Below, piece by piece: positions 35,529-46,205 of a DNA stretch of 64,000 nt. The notes under the pieces were generated by a model, which saw nothing but the letters and a program-made list of their open reading frames with translations, searched no databases and was not told where the DNA came from. Made by a program: the position numbers and the translations under genes. Source of the stretch: Ilyonectria destructans (lineage: Eukaryota; Ascomycota; Sordariomycetes; Hypocreales; Nectriaceae); the NCBI GenBank assembly GCA_020740775.1, contig JAHEWK010000004.1, positions 1,860,001 to 1,924,000 of the forward strand. The letters run 5' to 3'. Numbering within the stretch: the stretch's first letter is position 1; each line of letters opens with the position of its first letter.

Positions 35529-37895
35529 ATGTTCGGTGGCCGCAAGTTCTCCATTAACCGACATACCGGTGCCCCCAAGACGCTGGGTGCTCGTCGCTTC
35601 AGCTCTGGCGAGCCCTCATCAAGCGGTCAGCCTCACCTTTTCTCCAGTTTTGGTCCCTCTCCCGCTCTTCTTCCAGCTTGGCGTTTGCCGTGCTCTTTCC
35701 TGTCCCTCCTGTCTCACCTCCTTCCCGCGACATTCCCCCTCCCCCACTCTCCCGCTAGCGGGTCTCGTCGAATCCTTGGGCATCATGAGGCGCCTGGGGA
35801 GGGATCTTCGACGCCCAACTGACCCCGAATTTTCCCTTCGGTCAGCTTTTCGCTCTCCGCCTTTTCGGCCTGCCCGCTCCTGCCCTTACCCAGCTCCAGC
35901 CTAGCTACCACCCATGGCTCTTGCCCAGGGCTACGGCTACCACCCAGTGCCAGCTTTCTGGGGCGACGCACCTGCACACTTCCCCTGCACCACCTTCCTA
36001 CCCTGGCAAGCCGCTGCACAAACCCCTCCAGCTCCCCCCCCAGCTCTTTCCTACTCCATCCAACGAGCTGTAGAGCTCCCTTGACATAACGTCATCATCG
36101 GCATTCAGCCCTCAGCCGCATCACACGCATCCCCCGCCGGCCAACACCACAACTGCACTTCACATCCCAAATACGTAGCTTAACCATTTTCCACACCGAG
36201 CGATACTAATGATTTTCAACAGAGGTCCAGTCCAAGGTCCATCGCCAGTTCCGTAACGCCCACGAGGGTCACCAGCCCCACGCCGGCCTCGACGCCTCCC
36301 GATCATCCACTGGTGTCATCTGGTGCACTGAGCGCGCCTCCGAGTATGGCTTCCTTGAGGAGCCCGATCTATGGGCCAACCTAGGCCAGGGTGCCCCCGA
36401 GGTTGAGGACGAGATTGAAGGCTGCTTTCCCCGTCCCACGACCGTCGATGTCTCCATGGCCGGCCGAGAGTACGGCCCCACTGCTGGTATCAAGCCCTTG
36501 AGAGAGGCTGTTGCCCACCTCTACAATGAGATGCACCGAAAGGGCAAGGACAGCCAGTACACCTGGGAGAACGTCGCCATTGTCCCCGGTGGCCGTGCTG
36601 GTCTCATCCGAATCGCCGCCGTCCTCGGTAACTCATACCTGAGTTTCTTCTTGCCCGACTACACAGCTTACAACGAAATGCTGAGTCTCTTCAAGAACGT
36701 GGGTTTGAGACTTGGCTGAACATGCCGGGGAGATTTCCCCCTGCGACTAGAGTACTAATCAAACCACACAGTTCGCCGCCATTCCCGTCCCGCTGAACGA
36801 GAGCGACGGATACCACATCCACCCCGACAAGATTGCCGAGGAAATTGCTCGTGGTACTTCGGTCATCCTGACCTCTAACCCCCGCAACCCTACCGGCCGT
36901 GTTGTCGCCAACCCTGAGCTCGCCGAGATCCAGGACATCTGCCGTGGCCGCGCCACCTTCATCAGCGACGAGTTTTACTCCGGCTACAACTACACCAGCA
37001 ACTGCGATGGTTCCACTATTTCCGCTGCCGAGAACGTCGAGGACGTCGACGAGGATGATGTCCTCATCATTGACGGTCTCACCAAGCGCTTCCGCCTTCC
37101 CGGATGGCGAATTGCCTGGATCCTGGGCCCTAAGGGTAAGCTTGCAAAGCCTACATGCCATTATAGAGGAGTTTCACGCTAACAGTATCTGAACAGAGTA
37201 CATCAATGCGTATGTTGTCGAGTTTCCCCTAGTTAACATTAATGTAACTAACAATCGTGAAGTATTGGCTCCTGCGGTAGCTACCTCGACGGTGGTGCCT
37301 GCCATCCCTTCCAGGAGGCCGCTATTCCCATGCTTGAACCTAGTCTGGTGGCCAATGAGATGGTTCACCTCCAGGCTCATTTCCGGGTACGTGCTTACTC
37401 GAAGTTTCTTATTGAGAAGACATGACTAACTGTTTCATAGGACAAGCGTGACTACGTCGTTCGACGCCTGCGCGAGATGGGTTTCGTCATCAAGTACGTG
37501 CCCGACTCGACCTTCTACCTGTAAGTTTACTCGCACCTGGACGTTTGTGATGCAAGTGGCAGGGCTAACCATGTCGTAGGTGGTTGAACCTGGAGGGTCT
37601 TCCCGAGTCTATTGCCGACGGTCTCAACTTCTTCCAAGCTTGTCTGGAGGAGAAAGTCATCGTTGTGCCCGGTATCTTCTTCGACCTGAACCCCTCGCGC
37701 CGTCGTGATCTCTTTGACAGCCCCTGCCACCACTTCGTGCGTCTGTCGTATGGTCCCAGAATGGACGTACTGAAGATGGGTCTCGACGGAATTGAGCGTG
37801 TTGTCCACAAGTAAGTTTTCTATCCTGGCGACTTACGAACCACGGCAAGGCAGAACAGCAGCTGACTCTCGTGTAGGCACAAGAAGACCCTGTAA
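35529..37895 (+). CDS. PLP-dependent aminotransferase, class I/II fold
   Basis: Fold-type I aminotransferase, probably acting on an amino acid; the substrate cannot be told from sequence. Eight exons: 35529-35625, 36223-36698, 36772-37135, 37197-37209, 37263-37386, 37441-37520, 37580-37810 and 37877-37895, giving about 467 aa. Visible features are YGPTAGIKPLREAVAHLYNE, the cofactor-binding TSNPRNPTGRVV, SDEFYSGYNY (Asp and Tyr contacting PLP), the Schiff-base lysine in DGLTKRFRLPGWRIAW, and the carboxylate-binding Arg in HFVRLSYG. Intron 1 is unusually long (597 nt) for this window, and exon 4 is a 13-nt micro-exon encoding part of KEYINA. The final exon adds only KHKKTL. The first exon (RKFSINRHTGAPKTLGARRF) is basic and could be a targeting sequence. 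Confidence 0.88.
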
Positions 37896-38755
37896 GCGGG
37901 ATTACACTTGACCCGTTGTTTCCAAGCGCGAAAACACACGTGTCTGATAGAGCTGGGGAGACACGGTCCCAAAATTTTAGCTACCGGTTGTCGTGATGGG
38001 AGTGTGATGGGAGTGTAGAGGTGTAGATGTGAAAGGGAAGTTTGTTGATAGGCAGAATCTATGGCGATGTAGACCGGGGAAGACGGGATAGCAGCGTTTT
38101 TGCAAGCTGATCCCCCCGGGATAAATCACTCGAGCTGGATGATGTTTGATGGCTCTTTCGTTTTAGCCGCATTGCAGCGCAGGGAACACGGCGGGATTAC
38201 GAATTAAACCGACTATTACTCCATTTTTCTATGTTCCTGCCTTTCTCGTCGTACAAGTTCCCATGATAGGTATTCGTCCGTAGTCATCATATACCCCTGC
38301 TCATCTCGCCATCGCCCCGGATCGTGCCGGGCAGCCCTAGATGCATCCCATTACGAGAACTGACACTATGCACCTATCAAAGCTGTCCATTGCTAACGCC
38401 TGGCGATGGCATCATCCATCCCGCACCGTAGATCTGGCCTTGCATCCCGCGTCGATGTCACGACTCCCACTCAATTCCCCAATATCCCCCCCGCATCGTG
38501 CATATGTAATCACCCGTCCGCAGGGTCTTTTCCGAATTGGGTGTGGGTTTTTTTTCTCCCACTCAGTTCTCCCACTCCGTCTCGCTCTCCACACGCGCCG
38601 ATTGTGAATTACCACATCTGGATCTTTTCTCAGCGTCCTTTTAACCTACCAGCAGGGGCTTGCGGCTTTCGACGGGAGGAATTAAAAGCCCAATTGGGTG
38701 GTATCTAGGCTCGGATCCGTGGTTCGGAACGGAGATATTGGCCAGGCGCTCAAAT
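37896..38755. other. Intergenic region
   Basis: About 860 bases between same-strand genes; no supported frame. Poly-T and C/T-rich sequence near 38540-38600 suits the promoter of the next gene. Confidence 0.5.
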
Positions 38756-39244
38756 ATGCTCGCGCGCATCCCACGCTGCTCTGTCACTCTCAGGCGCCTC
38801 ATGAGCACATCACGCACCGCACCACCACATCCAGCAGCTTCCGCTTCGGGCTCGTCAACCGCCAATATGGCCGATCAGGGCGCAGCAGACAAGACCCAAC
38901 CCGCCGGCCACACCGAGGCTAGTCAGCAGGAAAAGGTGCTCCCGCTGCCTTTGCCACTGGAGAATGGCAGCAGCAGTAGCAGCAGCGCAGACGACAGCGG
39001 CAAGGGCGATGGCGTGACGACGCTACGCGTGGGAGAGTCGCTCCGCCTGGACGCGATGGGCCCGCTCGTCGTTAACAGAGATGGGTCCATGGCGAGAGTG
39101 GCCAACTGGACTGGCATGACGGAGAACGAGCGCGAGGCCACGCTGCGGCTACTAGGGAAGCGGAACCAGCAGCGGCTTGAGGCCCTGAGGGCAAAGCGGG
39201 ATGCCGAGGAGGCAGCTGGCAACGGGAGTGTTGGGAAGGACTGA
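38756..39244 (+). CDS. Small conserved fungal protein, probably mitochondrial
   Basis: Single exon of 162 aa from the start at 38756. The frame is open for 32 codons further upstream, but this Met is preferred because it opens a typical mitochondrial presequence (MLARIPRCSVTLRRLMSTSR). A Ser- and Ala-rich linker follows. The C-terminal half looks conserved: LRVGESLRLDAMGPLVVNRD, MARVANWTGMTENEREAT and LRLLGKRNQQRLEALRAKRD. I recall this DxxGPxVVNxDG and NW-x3-T-x2-ER-x-T-x2-LxxRN pattern from uncharacterised fungal proteins and know no function. Confidence 0.7.
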   Translation: MLARIPRCSVTLRRLMSTSRTAPPHPAASASGSSTANMADQGAADKTQPAGHTEASQQEKVLPLPLPLENGSSSSSSADDSGKGDGVTTLRVGESLRLDAMGPLVVNRDGSMARVANWTGMTENEREATLRLLGKRNQQRLEALRAKRDAEEAAGNGSVGKD

Positions 39245-39759
39245 GGATCGCCATGGTCAAGGACGGCGCGACGAGGTTGATGAAGGGCTGCGCTACACGG
39301 TCGAACCTGTATCGTAAGGGACGTGAGGTGAAGATAAAAATATTTGCCGAGTTGAGCGGCCTGTTGACGGCTCGGTTCGACATAGAAATACTAAATTGTA
39401 CGATATATCGTATACCCATTGATATCATTGCAAACAACCGAAAGACAAAGAAAAAAAGACAAGAACCTGCCGTGTTCCCTGTCCCGCCACTCCGAGGACT
39501 GTTTCTATCGGTCGCTCTCGTAATGCATTTATCCCCATCCGCCACACCAGATGATTCCCATCGCCATCCTCATCTATGCATGATATGGGCAGCCTTCAAG
39601 GCCAACCCGGAGCACATCCGCCTGGGGTTACCCAGGTCTTGGAATTCAATCAAACGCCCCGGCCCCCCCGACCACAACCCATACAGAAGAACGCCACCCC
39701 CCTTCCCCGTCACAACACATTGTCGTCCATATATTTCGTGGGCCAACCGTCAAAGGGCA
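39245..39759. other. Convergent spacer
   Basis: About 515 bases between the 3' ends of two genes; no supported frame. Confidence 0.5.
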
Positions 39760-41313
39760 TCATAGCTCGTCCTTCAGCGGCTCCGGTTCCGAGGCGGGCT
39801 TGGCCTTGGCCTTGGCCTTTTCGACAGTCTGCTTGGACGCAGCGAACTCCTTCCACATGGTAACAATCTCATCGTTTCCCTCGTTCTTTTCCACAAGCAG
39901 GTTCTTGAGCCACTTGTTCTCCATCTCAAGTTGCTGGACCTTGCTCTCGAGAGCGGAGACCTTGTCGGTCATCTCCTTGGCGGACTTCTCGAGGGCCTGC
40001 TCGCGCTGCTTCTTCTTAATGCGGAAGCGAGCGGAAGCGGCGGTGTTGCGCCTCCGCTTGTCCTCCTCGGCGGCATGGCGGGAGGCATCCTCAAAGTTCA
40101 ACGCTCCGGAGCCGGAGCCGGAGCTGACACTGGCACCGCTCTCGGACTTGCGCTTCTCGGCAGGTTGGGTAGCGGTAGACGGGGCATAGTGAGCCTGGTG
40201 ATGCTGGGTTTGGGGCACCTGGGGATAGGCAGACGACGGGTTGGCCTGCATGGACTGGAAGTTCTGGGCGCTGTCCGGGAAGGCGTTCAAGGGGGTAGAA
40301 GGATAGGCGTTGGCAAAGTCGGGGAAGTTGAAGTCGCCTGCCATCGTGGGGTGGTTAGCGAGGGTCTTGAAGACGCAACAGTCATGACAAGAAGTGAGAC
40401 TGATAGAGATGACAATAGGGAACTAAAGAATAGTCGACGTCGAGGTAGCGGGCCTGGAGACTGGAGACTGGGGAAGAGGCTTGGCCCATCTTGGGAAGCG
40501 GAGCTGGTAGGGGACAGGGGTGGCTCCCGATGTCGTGATCGGTGTCGGCAAATCACGAGATATTGCACCATAGGCACCATCCCCCCATCCAGCCATTTAG
40601 GTTCATCCTGCTGCCCCAGCCGGGCCACACTTGAGCGAGCCTGCATACTGAGACAACTCTGTCCCAATAATACAGGCCCCCGGCGCACATAAACGAACAG
40701 GGTAAATCCATGGGTGGGGGGACGGGGTGAGGTGAAGGAGTGGTGCAGTTCATTGCACTATAGACCAGCCCAATATGCATGTTCCTCTGCATGTCCCTCG
40801 GCCGTCCACTTGAGCGGCATTGGGCATGTCGGTGGATGGCAAGACGCGAGGCAGACCGCCGAAGCGAGCAAGCCCGTATCAATGCATTGCAGCTCAGACA
40901 ATCTCATGATGAATCATCGGGATAATCTTTCATGACCTCCGTTGATTATGTTCTAGGCAGGAGGGGCCAAGATGCATCGAGTGTGACTGTGAGTTTGAAA
41001 GGAACCAGGAACCTAACTCACCCTGAATAAAATCGAGGCTGGAGAGATCTCCCATAGCCGATGGAGCGGGAGTCATCTCCTCGGTGGGAGAAGCGCTCGC
41101 AGGAGCAGCCTCGCCCTCGACCTTGGCGGCATGGGCCTGGTAGTCGGTGTTTTGACCAGTCTCAAAGTCGAAGAACTGGGTGTTGGTGAACAGGGCGAGA
41201 TCCTCCTCCATGTTGAAAGGCTCCTCCTGGCCGGACTCCTGGCGGTTGATGGCGTTGAGGTCCCGGAGGTACTGCGACACGTTGGGGCCGCGGCGGCCGT
41301 TGTAGCTGGCCAT
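39760..41313 (-). CDS. cys-3: bZIP sulfur-metabolism regulator, CYS3/MetR type
   Basis: Transcriptional activator of sulfur assimilation genes (sulfate permeases, sulfatases, met genes); in Neurospora CYS3 is itself controlled by SCON ubiquitin ligase. Exons 41313-41022 and 40337-39760 give about 289 aa. The N-terminus MASYNGRRGPNVSQYLRDLN is characteristic, followed by an acidic region. The bZIP is in exon 2: basic region EEDKRRRNTAASARFRIKKK (N-x2-A-x-SARF-x-IKKK form), then a leucine zipper running through ALESKVQQLEMENKWLKNLL. The intron (40338-41021, 684 nt) is about ten times longer than its neighbours. An ATG spans its 3' splice site in frame with the bZIP, so a transcript beginning in the intron could encode a 194-aa form lacking the acidic part. 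Confidence 0.93.
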
Positions 41314-44300
41314 GATGAGATGAAAGGGTTGTCGTGAGCGAAAATTCGACTAGTCGGCGGTGACAATAATTCCCCCCAGCAGAAAAAAAAAACCAAGTCG
41401 GTCCTCCTCTTGTTGGCGAGGTAAAGATTCAAAAACCTCGTAGCAGGTCGACGGTAGTTGAAGCCGGATGCGGCACTGGGCACTCACTCACGCCGTCACT
41501 CAATAGCGAGGGAGCGGGGTTTGTATGGCCTTTTGCGGGACAAAATTTGTCACTGGGTCAGAGGCGAAAAGGCGTGACTCGAAGGGCGACGTCAGCGACA
41601 GCGGGCGATGGGCGGCACTGCGGAAGTCGTCGAGGTCCGTGGAAGTTGTCGAAGTCGATGGGCGGTTGATTCTCTGCGGACGAGAAAGGTCGAGCTGGGC
41701 GTTGCGAGAAGTGGAGGAAGAAAGAAACGTCCAAGGCGAGTACGGCGGGTTTTCAGACAGTGGATGCTTGTGTCGAGACTCGCGAGCCGATTGCCGCCGA
41801 AGCCATGGGGCAGTGGTACTACAGTGGGCAGTGGGGTTCTTTTAGCGGGTAGGGCGCGTCGTGGTAGCGTTGCGTGGGTGGCTTTGCGATGAGCAGTGGA
41901 TGGCCACCACGGCGGTGCGGCTGTAGCGGGTTTAGTGGTCGGGTGCGCGGAGGCATCCCAGCATAGTGCATTGTGCATAGTGCCACCCAGTGTCATCACA
42001 GTGCCATCCCAGCACCGTCCCACGTCTCCAGCGAGGAGGAGGGGAATGCCCGAAAAACAAACTACGAGAAAACAAGCGCAGAGGACACATCCGAGCCAGA
42101 GCCGGCCAAAGCTACCCAATCAGTGCCTGGCCGACTCAGGACCAGCGCTGATGCCAGTGAGCGTCAGTGGGGTACGCCCCTCCCACCATGGAGGGAAATA
42201 CCGCTGACTGGCCCCGAACCGGCCTCGCATCCAGGGCTGCTTAACAATCAGCCCATGGAATCGTGGAATGCCGGGATCCCCTCCATTGCTCGTCCATCGT
42301 CCCCCACGTCCATGGCACACGGTTCCCTGTGAATTATAGGTACTCCTCCCTGTGCCTCTCCAAAAGCAGTAGAAAAGTTATTCCCTGTCGACGTCAACTT
42401 GCTGCAAGATGCGACTCTAGGCCTGGCCGCCGACTGTACCCGGACCGCTCGTACATACAATGTGAGCCAGATGCGACGTAACAGCGCGTCTGGCTGGCTC
42501 CATCTCTTTCTATTGTCGGTGTTCTTCCGAGGGACGAAAGTGAACAAAGGGGAGCTCCACTTGGCTCCTAGGTCATGCACAGTCTGGAAAGCGCGCTCCA
42601 AGGTCCTTTGACAGCCGATCTGCGAGCCGGGCTGAGTTGACTCTCTGATGTCTGTCTGCTCTGCAACCGCATGCTTCCTAATCAAGGCGGCAAAATGTTC
42701 AGAGCGAATATCTAAATAAAACTTTACACCAAGATTCTAAATAAGCATTCCCAATTGCTAACATTTACTTTCGTGTTACAATCCATTTACATATACGAGA
42801 AAACGCTTTGCCAGTGCAGCGGGTGAAAACAGCCGTGGCTCAGAGGGGAGTCTAGCCGCGGTGCCAACTCGGCGGTAGCGTGAATCCAGTGGTCGTGGCG
42901 AATTCCTTCGGCGTCGCCAAACTTTACCTCTAACGCAATAACGTTGGGATTTCCGAGTTTCCGGGCCGGCCACCAGCCCTGAATCGTACAGCCGGTAATT
43001 CTCGCACACACAACTTTCGGGATTTTCTCACCGTCATTTCAAGTTCAAATGTCCGGACGATGTAAATTATATCGCACCCAGACAAGCCTTGTAGTACGAA
43101 GGAGAAAATGTCACAACGGTGACGGCTGACACCTCGCACAGTGTGAAGTACTCAACCGTCCCAACACCAACAGCACACTTCCAGAAACAGTCACCAGACC
43201 ATCCCGCTGGTGAATCACAATGAAATTAGCGCAGCCCATGCACACATGTATGTCCGTGACACCAGCCCCCTTGTACCAGGTGCATGCAAAGCCGCCATGA
43301 GGAACTCCTCGTGGTGGGCAGTTAACCAGAAGAGGCGTGGTTGCGTGGGCGGTGGCTTCGTCGTGCGTCCCTGTGCGCTTCAATCCCCCGACTGATTGAG
43401 AGACCGCATTACAAAATCTCACCCCACTGGCCAATAGCCATCGCCTGAGCCCTCCAACTCCCCGAGAAAACGGGGCCCCAGCCTCGGCGTGGGTGGACGC
43501 GGGCGCTGTTGCCAAAAGCAAAGTCTCCCCGGCCTGTGGTTCCTCGCTTGTTAGTCTGGGGGCCCGCCTCAGCTCGCGAACTCCCCGGCTCGTTTTCTGT
43601 ATTGTACGTACAATATTGCAACCTGACCAGAGCACCAGCTCGCTCCAGGAAATGTCATTCGTATGCATCCCACGGTTTCTGTCACCAGTTAACAGTAGCC
43701 TGTCACCCGCTATTCACACCACTAGCACACCACCCCCACCCAATTTTCTGCTTACGGTCCAGAGCAGTCGGTATTCGTGCATCTGCCGGCCGAGATCTGC
43801 ACCTGAGTTGAGAACGTCATCGCCCCTGTTATACCACTGCGTGGGGGGTGGACCGAAGTTCTCCCCGAAGTCTCGGTCGATGCAAAATCAATACCCTGTG
43901 CAGTCGTGGGGTTGTCAACGAGTCGGCCTCGTCATCGGGGAGTTCATCACCAACAGCAAATGGAGCTGTTGGGCCCTGGACAGGCGTCTCAAATATTCCC
44001 CCTGGTCGTCTCCGCCCAACCGTGTCGTCTATCCAAAGGTGGCATTTGATTGCCATCAGAGTGGGGTCACTGACGACCAGGAAATTCAGGATTAATCAAG
44101 TGCATGGGACGCCGGAGTCATACCATGCCTGCACCCAAGTCGTCCCATAGGCACAGCTGAAACGGGGTAAAACGGCGTAGCCTTCCTCGTCACTGTTTAC
44201 GTCTACAGAGCCCTCGGGGAGATCCTCATCGAGATCTTGAAGCGACAATACGGATACCTACCTACGCACGGGGAAGGCAGTTAGTCACATGACTAGCCGC

Positions 44301-44588
44301 TGCTCCACCGAGTGAGGCTCGACTGCAGACAGTGGCCTGTGCGTTAAATCCCCTCTCTCTCAGGCCAAGTGCGGCTCAACTACAACGCGTCTCCCGCAAT
44401 TGGAAGTGTCGCGTGTAAACAGTATGAAACCAGAGGGACGTAATTACTCTCTGTCCAAGACGTCAAGCAGACTATCGACACCCGCCCAGCGGGGTGTTCC
44501 TGTGGATTGTCATCTCAGTCTTGTCAATCACGCTTTGTTACCCTCCACGCTTTTTGATTGATTTTGCCATTGCGGCCAGCTCTCAACA
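41314..44588. other. 3.3-kb region without a supported gene (cys-3 / CHL4 divergent)
   Basis: No frame shows a recognisable domain. The part near 41314-42010 is probably the cys-3 promoter. A short minus-strand frame (43829-44056) has protein-like composition but no start, splice or domain support. Two MCB-like words lie close to the CHL4 start and are listed separately. Confidence 0.5.
44395..44415. promoter_or_regulatory. Pair of MCB-like elements upstream of CHL4
   Basis: ACGCGT (44395-44400) and GTCGCGT (44409-44415) lie 14 bases apart, about 180 bases before the CHL4 start codon. ACGCGT is the MluI cell-cycle box bound by MBF in yeasts. Such short words also occur by chance in a GC-rich genome. 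Confidence 0.35.
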
Positions 44589-46121
44589 ATGGCGCGTATT
44601 TCTGTCCCCACCACAGCCAGGTTGCCGTCTTCACTTCGTGTCGACTCTGCGAACCCAGCAGTGCAGAAAAGCCTTAATCGTCTATCTCGTGAATCACTTA
44701 TCACGCTCGCGCTGGATTGGCTCGATGATGGGAGTCTCCCCAATGCCATCCCCTATCTTCAAAGGGCAGACGATGAGGACGAGGATCCAGATGACATCTA
44801 CCCCCCATGCCAGTCTCCTGACGAACTTCACCAACTATACCTGGAAATGCAGCAGCAAAAGGGTTCAAAACGCGATGTAATTAGCCGCATACTCGAAGGC
44901 GACTGGCGACATGGCTTGACGCTGTACCAACTGGCCATGGCGGATCTCGCCTACTTTGAGCAGAATCCCACCTCCCAAAAGTGGTCAGCATATCAGATTC
45001 TGCCTCTATTGCCGCCATCCAGGAATGGCGACGACGAAGAAATTCTCAAAGTTGATCGAAAGAGTCTCGCCATCCCCCGGTTTCACCCGTCGACATTTCT
45101 CCAGAACCTCCAGGACCAGGTTCTGCCCGATGTAAAGACCCATTATCAATTTCACCGACCCAAGGATCTACCTGTTTTGATCCTGCGAATTTTTGTCATC
45201 GACTCACCATACACCACTAATTTGGCCTTGTCAAGCCGAGACGGATCTGGCACTGCTGCAAACTTCGATTCATCCCGGACCGTCTACATTGCTTTCCCAG
45301 ATGGCGCCCCTGCTCTTTATGTCACGAAGTCTCAAAGTACCGGTTCCACCAGTTCGGGCGAGTCCAAAAGTCTGCAAAGTCTGATCGTGGATGGAGTTCC
45401 CAAGGCTCTCTCTCGTCCTCGGGAACGGTACACTCTCAAAAGTAGCAACCTCGTGAGTCGAAATTTGGAGGCCATCCTTGAGAAGAAGGGATCGGGGCGC
45501 ACGAATTCGGCAGGTGGAGGTTGGAGCATCTACAGCGATGAGAAGAAGAAAGAATCGCCCCTGGATACAGTGCTCCCTACGCCACCGCTCTCCAGAGACT
45601 CATCAGATTCAGGTATTGGCCAAAAGCGGGTGGCGGAGTTGACGCCAGTACAGCGGGCTACAAAGCGCGCAAAAGTGATGGCCGAAGCACGATTTGGAGA
45701 CGCTGGCATTGTTACAGATGGAAAGGGTGTTGAGAGGGTCGACATTGTGTTACAGGACCCCTTTCCCTTACTGCGGGCGCTTACGGGGAGTGATGATGAG
45801 AGGAATGCCGATCAAGCCAAGGACGGTAACAAAAAGACAAAACGCCGACGAAGCAAGATTGACGCAGTCATTCAAGAGGCAAATACCTCTGGCGATGATG
45901 ATGCCGTGATGGAGGACGCAGAGGGGTTGCATGCATGGACACCAACTGTCAAAATCTCGTTTCAGGGCACCCACGTGTGGGCAGGTGTGCGGCAACTCGT
46001 AGAGGCCGGGATAATCGACGGTGAACGAATGCCCGGATGGATGACAGGGGAGGATGGAGTAACAACAGGAATTGTCAGGCATGGCAGGATACGCGGCCAC
46101 AAGGGCTCCGGTATGACATGA
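44589..46121 (+). CDS. CHL4: Inner kinetochore subunit Chl4/Mis15 (CENP-N family)
   Basis: Centromere protein of the CCAN that contacts CENP-A nucleosomes with Iml3/CENP-L. A single exon of 510 aa. The N-terminal portion matches the family: VQKSLNRLSRESLITLALDW, LPNAIPYLQ, SKRDVISRILEGDWRHGLTL, YQLAMADLAYFEQNPTSQKW and FLQNLQDQVLPDVKTHY. DLPVLILRIFVID and RTVYIAFPDG follow, and the C-terminal part returns with VKISFQGTHVWAGVRQLVE. The section between is Ser- and Lys-rich and probably disordered (about residues 290-430, including KKTKRRRSK). The call rests on remembered family patterns. It converges with the TatD gene, with only 84 bases between stop codons. Confidence 0.85.
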   Translation: MARISVPTTARLPSSLRVDSANPAVQKSLNRLSRESLITLALDWLDDGSLPNAIPYLQRADDEDEDPDDIYPPCQSPDELHQLYLEMQQQKGSKRDVISRILEGDWRHGLTLYQLAMADLAYFEQNPTSQKWSAYQILPLLPPSRNGDDEEILKVDRKSLAIPRFHPSTFLQNLQDQVLPDVKTHYQFHRPKDLPVLILRIFVIDSPYTTNLALSSRDGSGTAANFDSSRTVYIAFPDGAPALYVTKSQSTGSTSSGESKSLQSLIVDGVPKALSRPRERYTLKSSNLVSRNLEAILEKKGSGRTNSAGGGWSIYSDEKKKESPLDTVLPTPPLSRDSSDSGIGQKRVAELTPVQRATKRAKVMAEARFGDAGIVTDGKGVERVDIVLQDPFPLLRALTGSDDERNADQAKDGNKKTKRRRSKIDAVIQEANTSGDDDAVMEDAEGLHAWTPTVKISFQGTHVWAGVRQLVEAGIIDGERMPGWMTGEDGVTTGIVRHGRIRGHKGSGMT

Positions 46122-46205
46122 TGGGTATCGGATCTAAAATGGCGTCTATTCTATCTCCTTTTCTCTAGTTGATACCCCGTGACGGAACATCCTCCCGTCC
46201 AAATT

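Noticed and set aside
43829..44056. Minus-strand frame with protein-like composition (GGIFETPVQGPTAPFAVGDE)
   Set aside because: No matching neighbouring exons, no known domain and too short to support a gene. A BLASTP hit would be needed to reconsider it.
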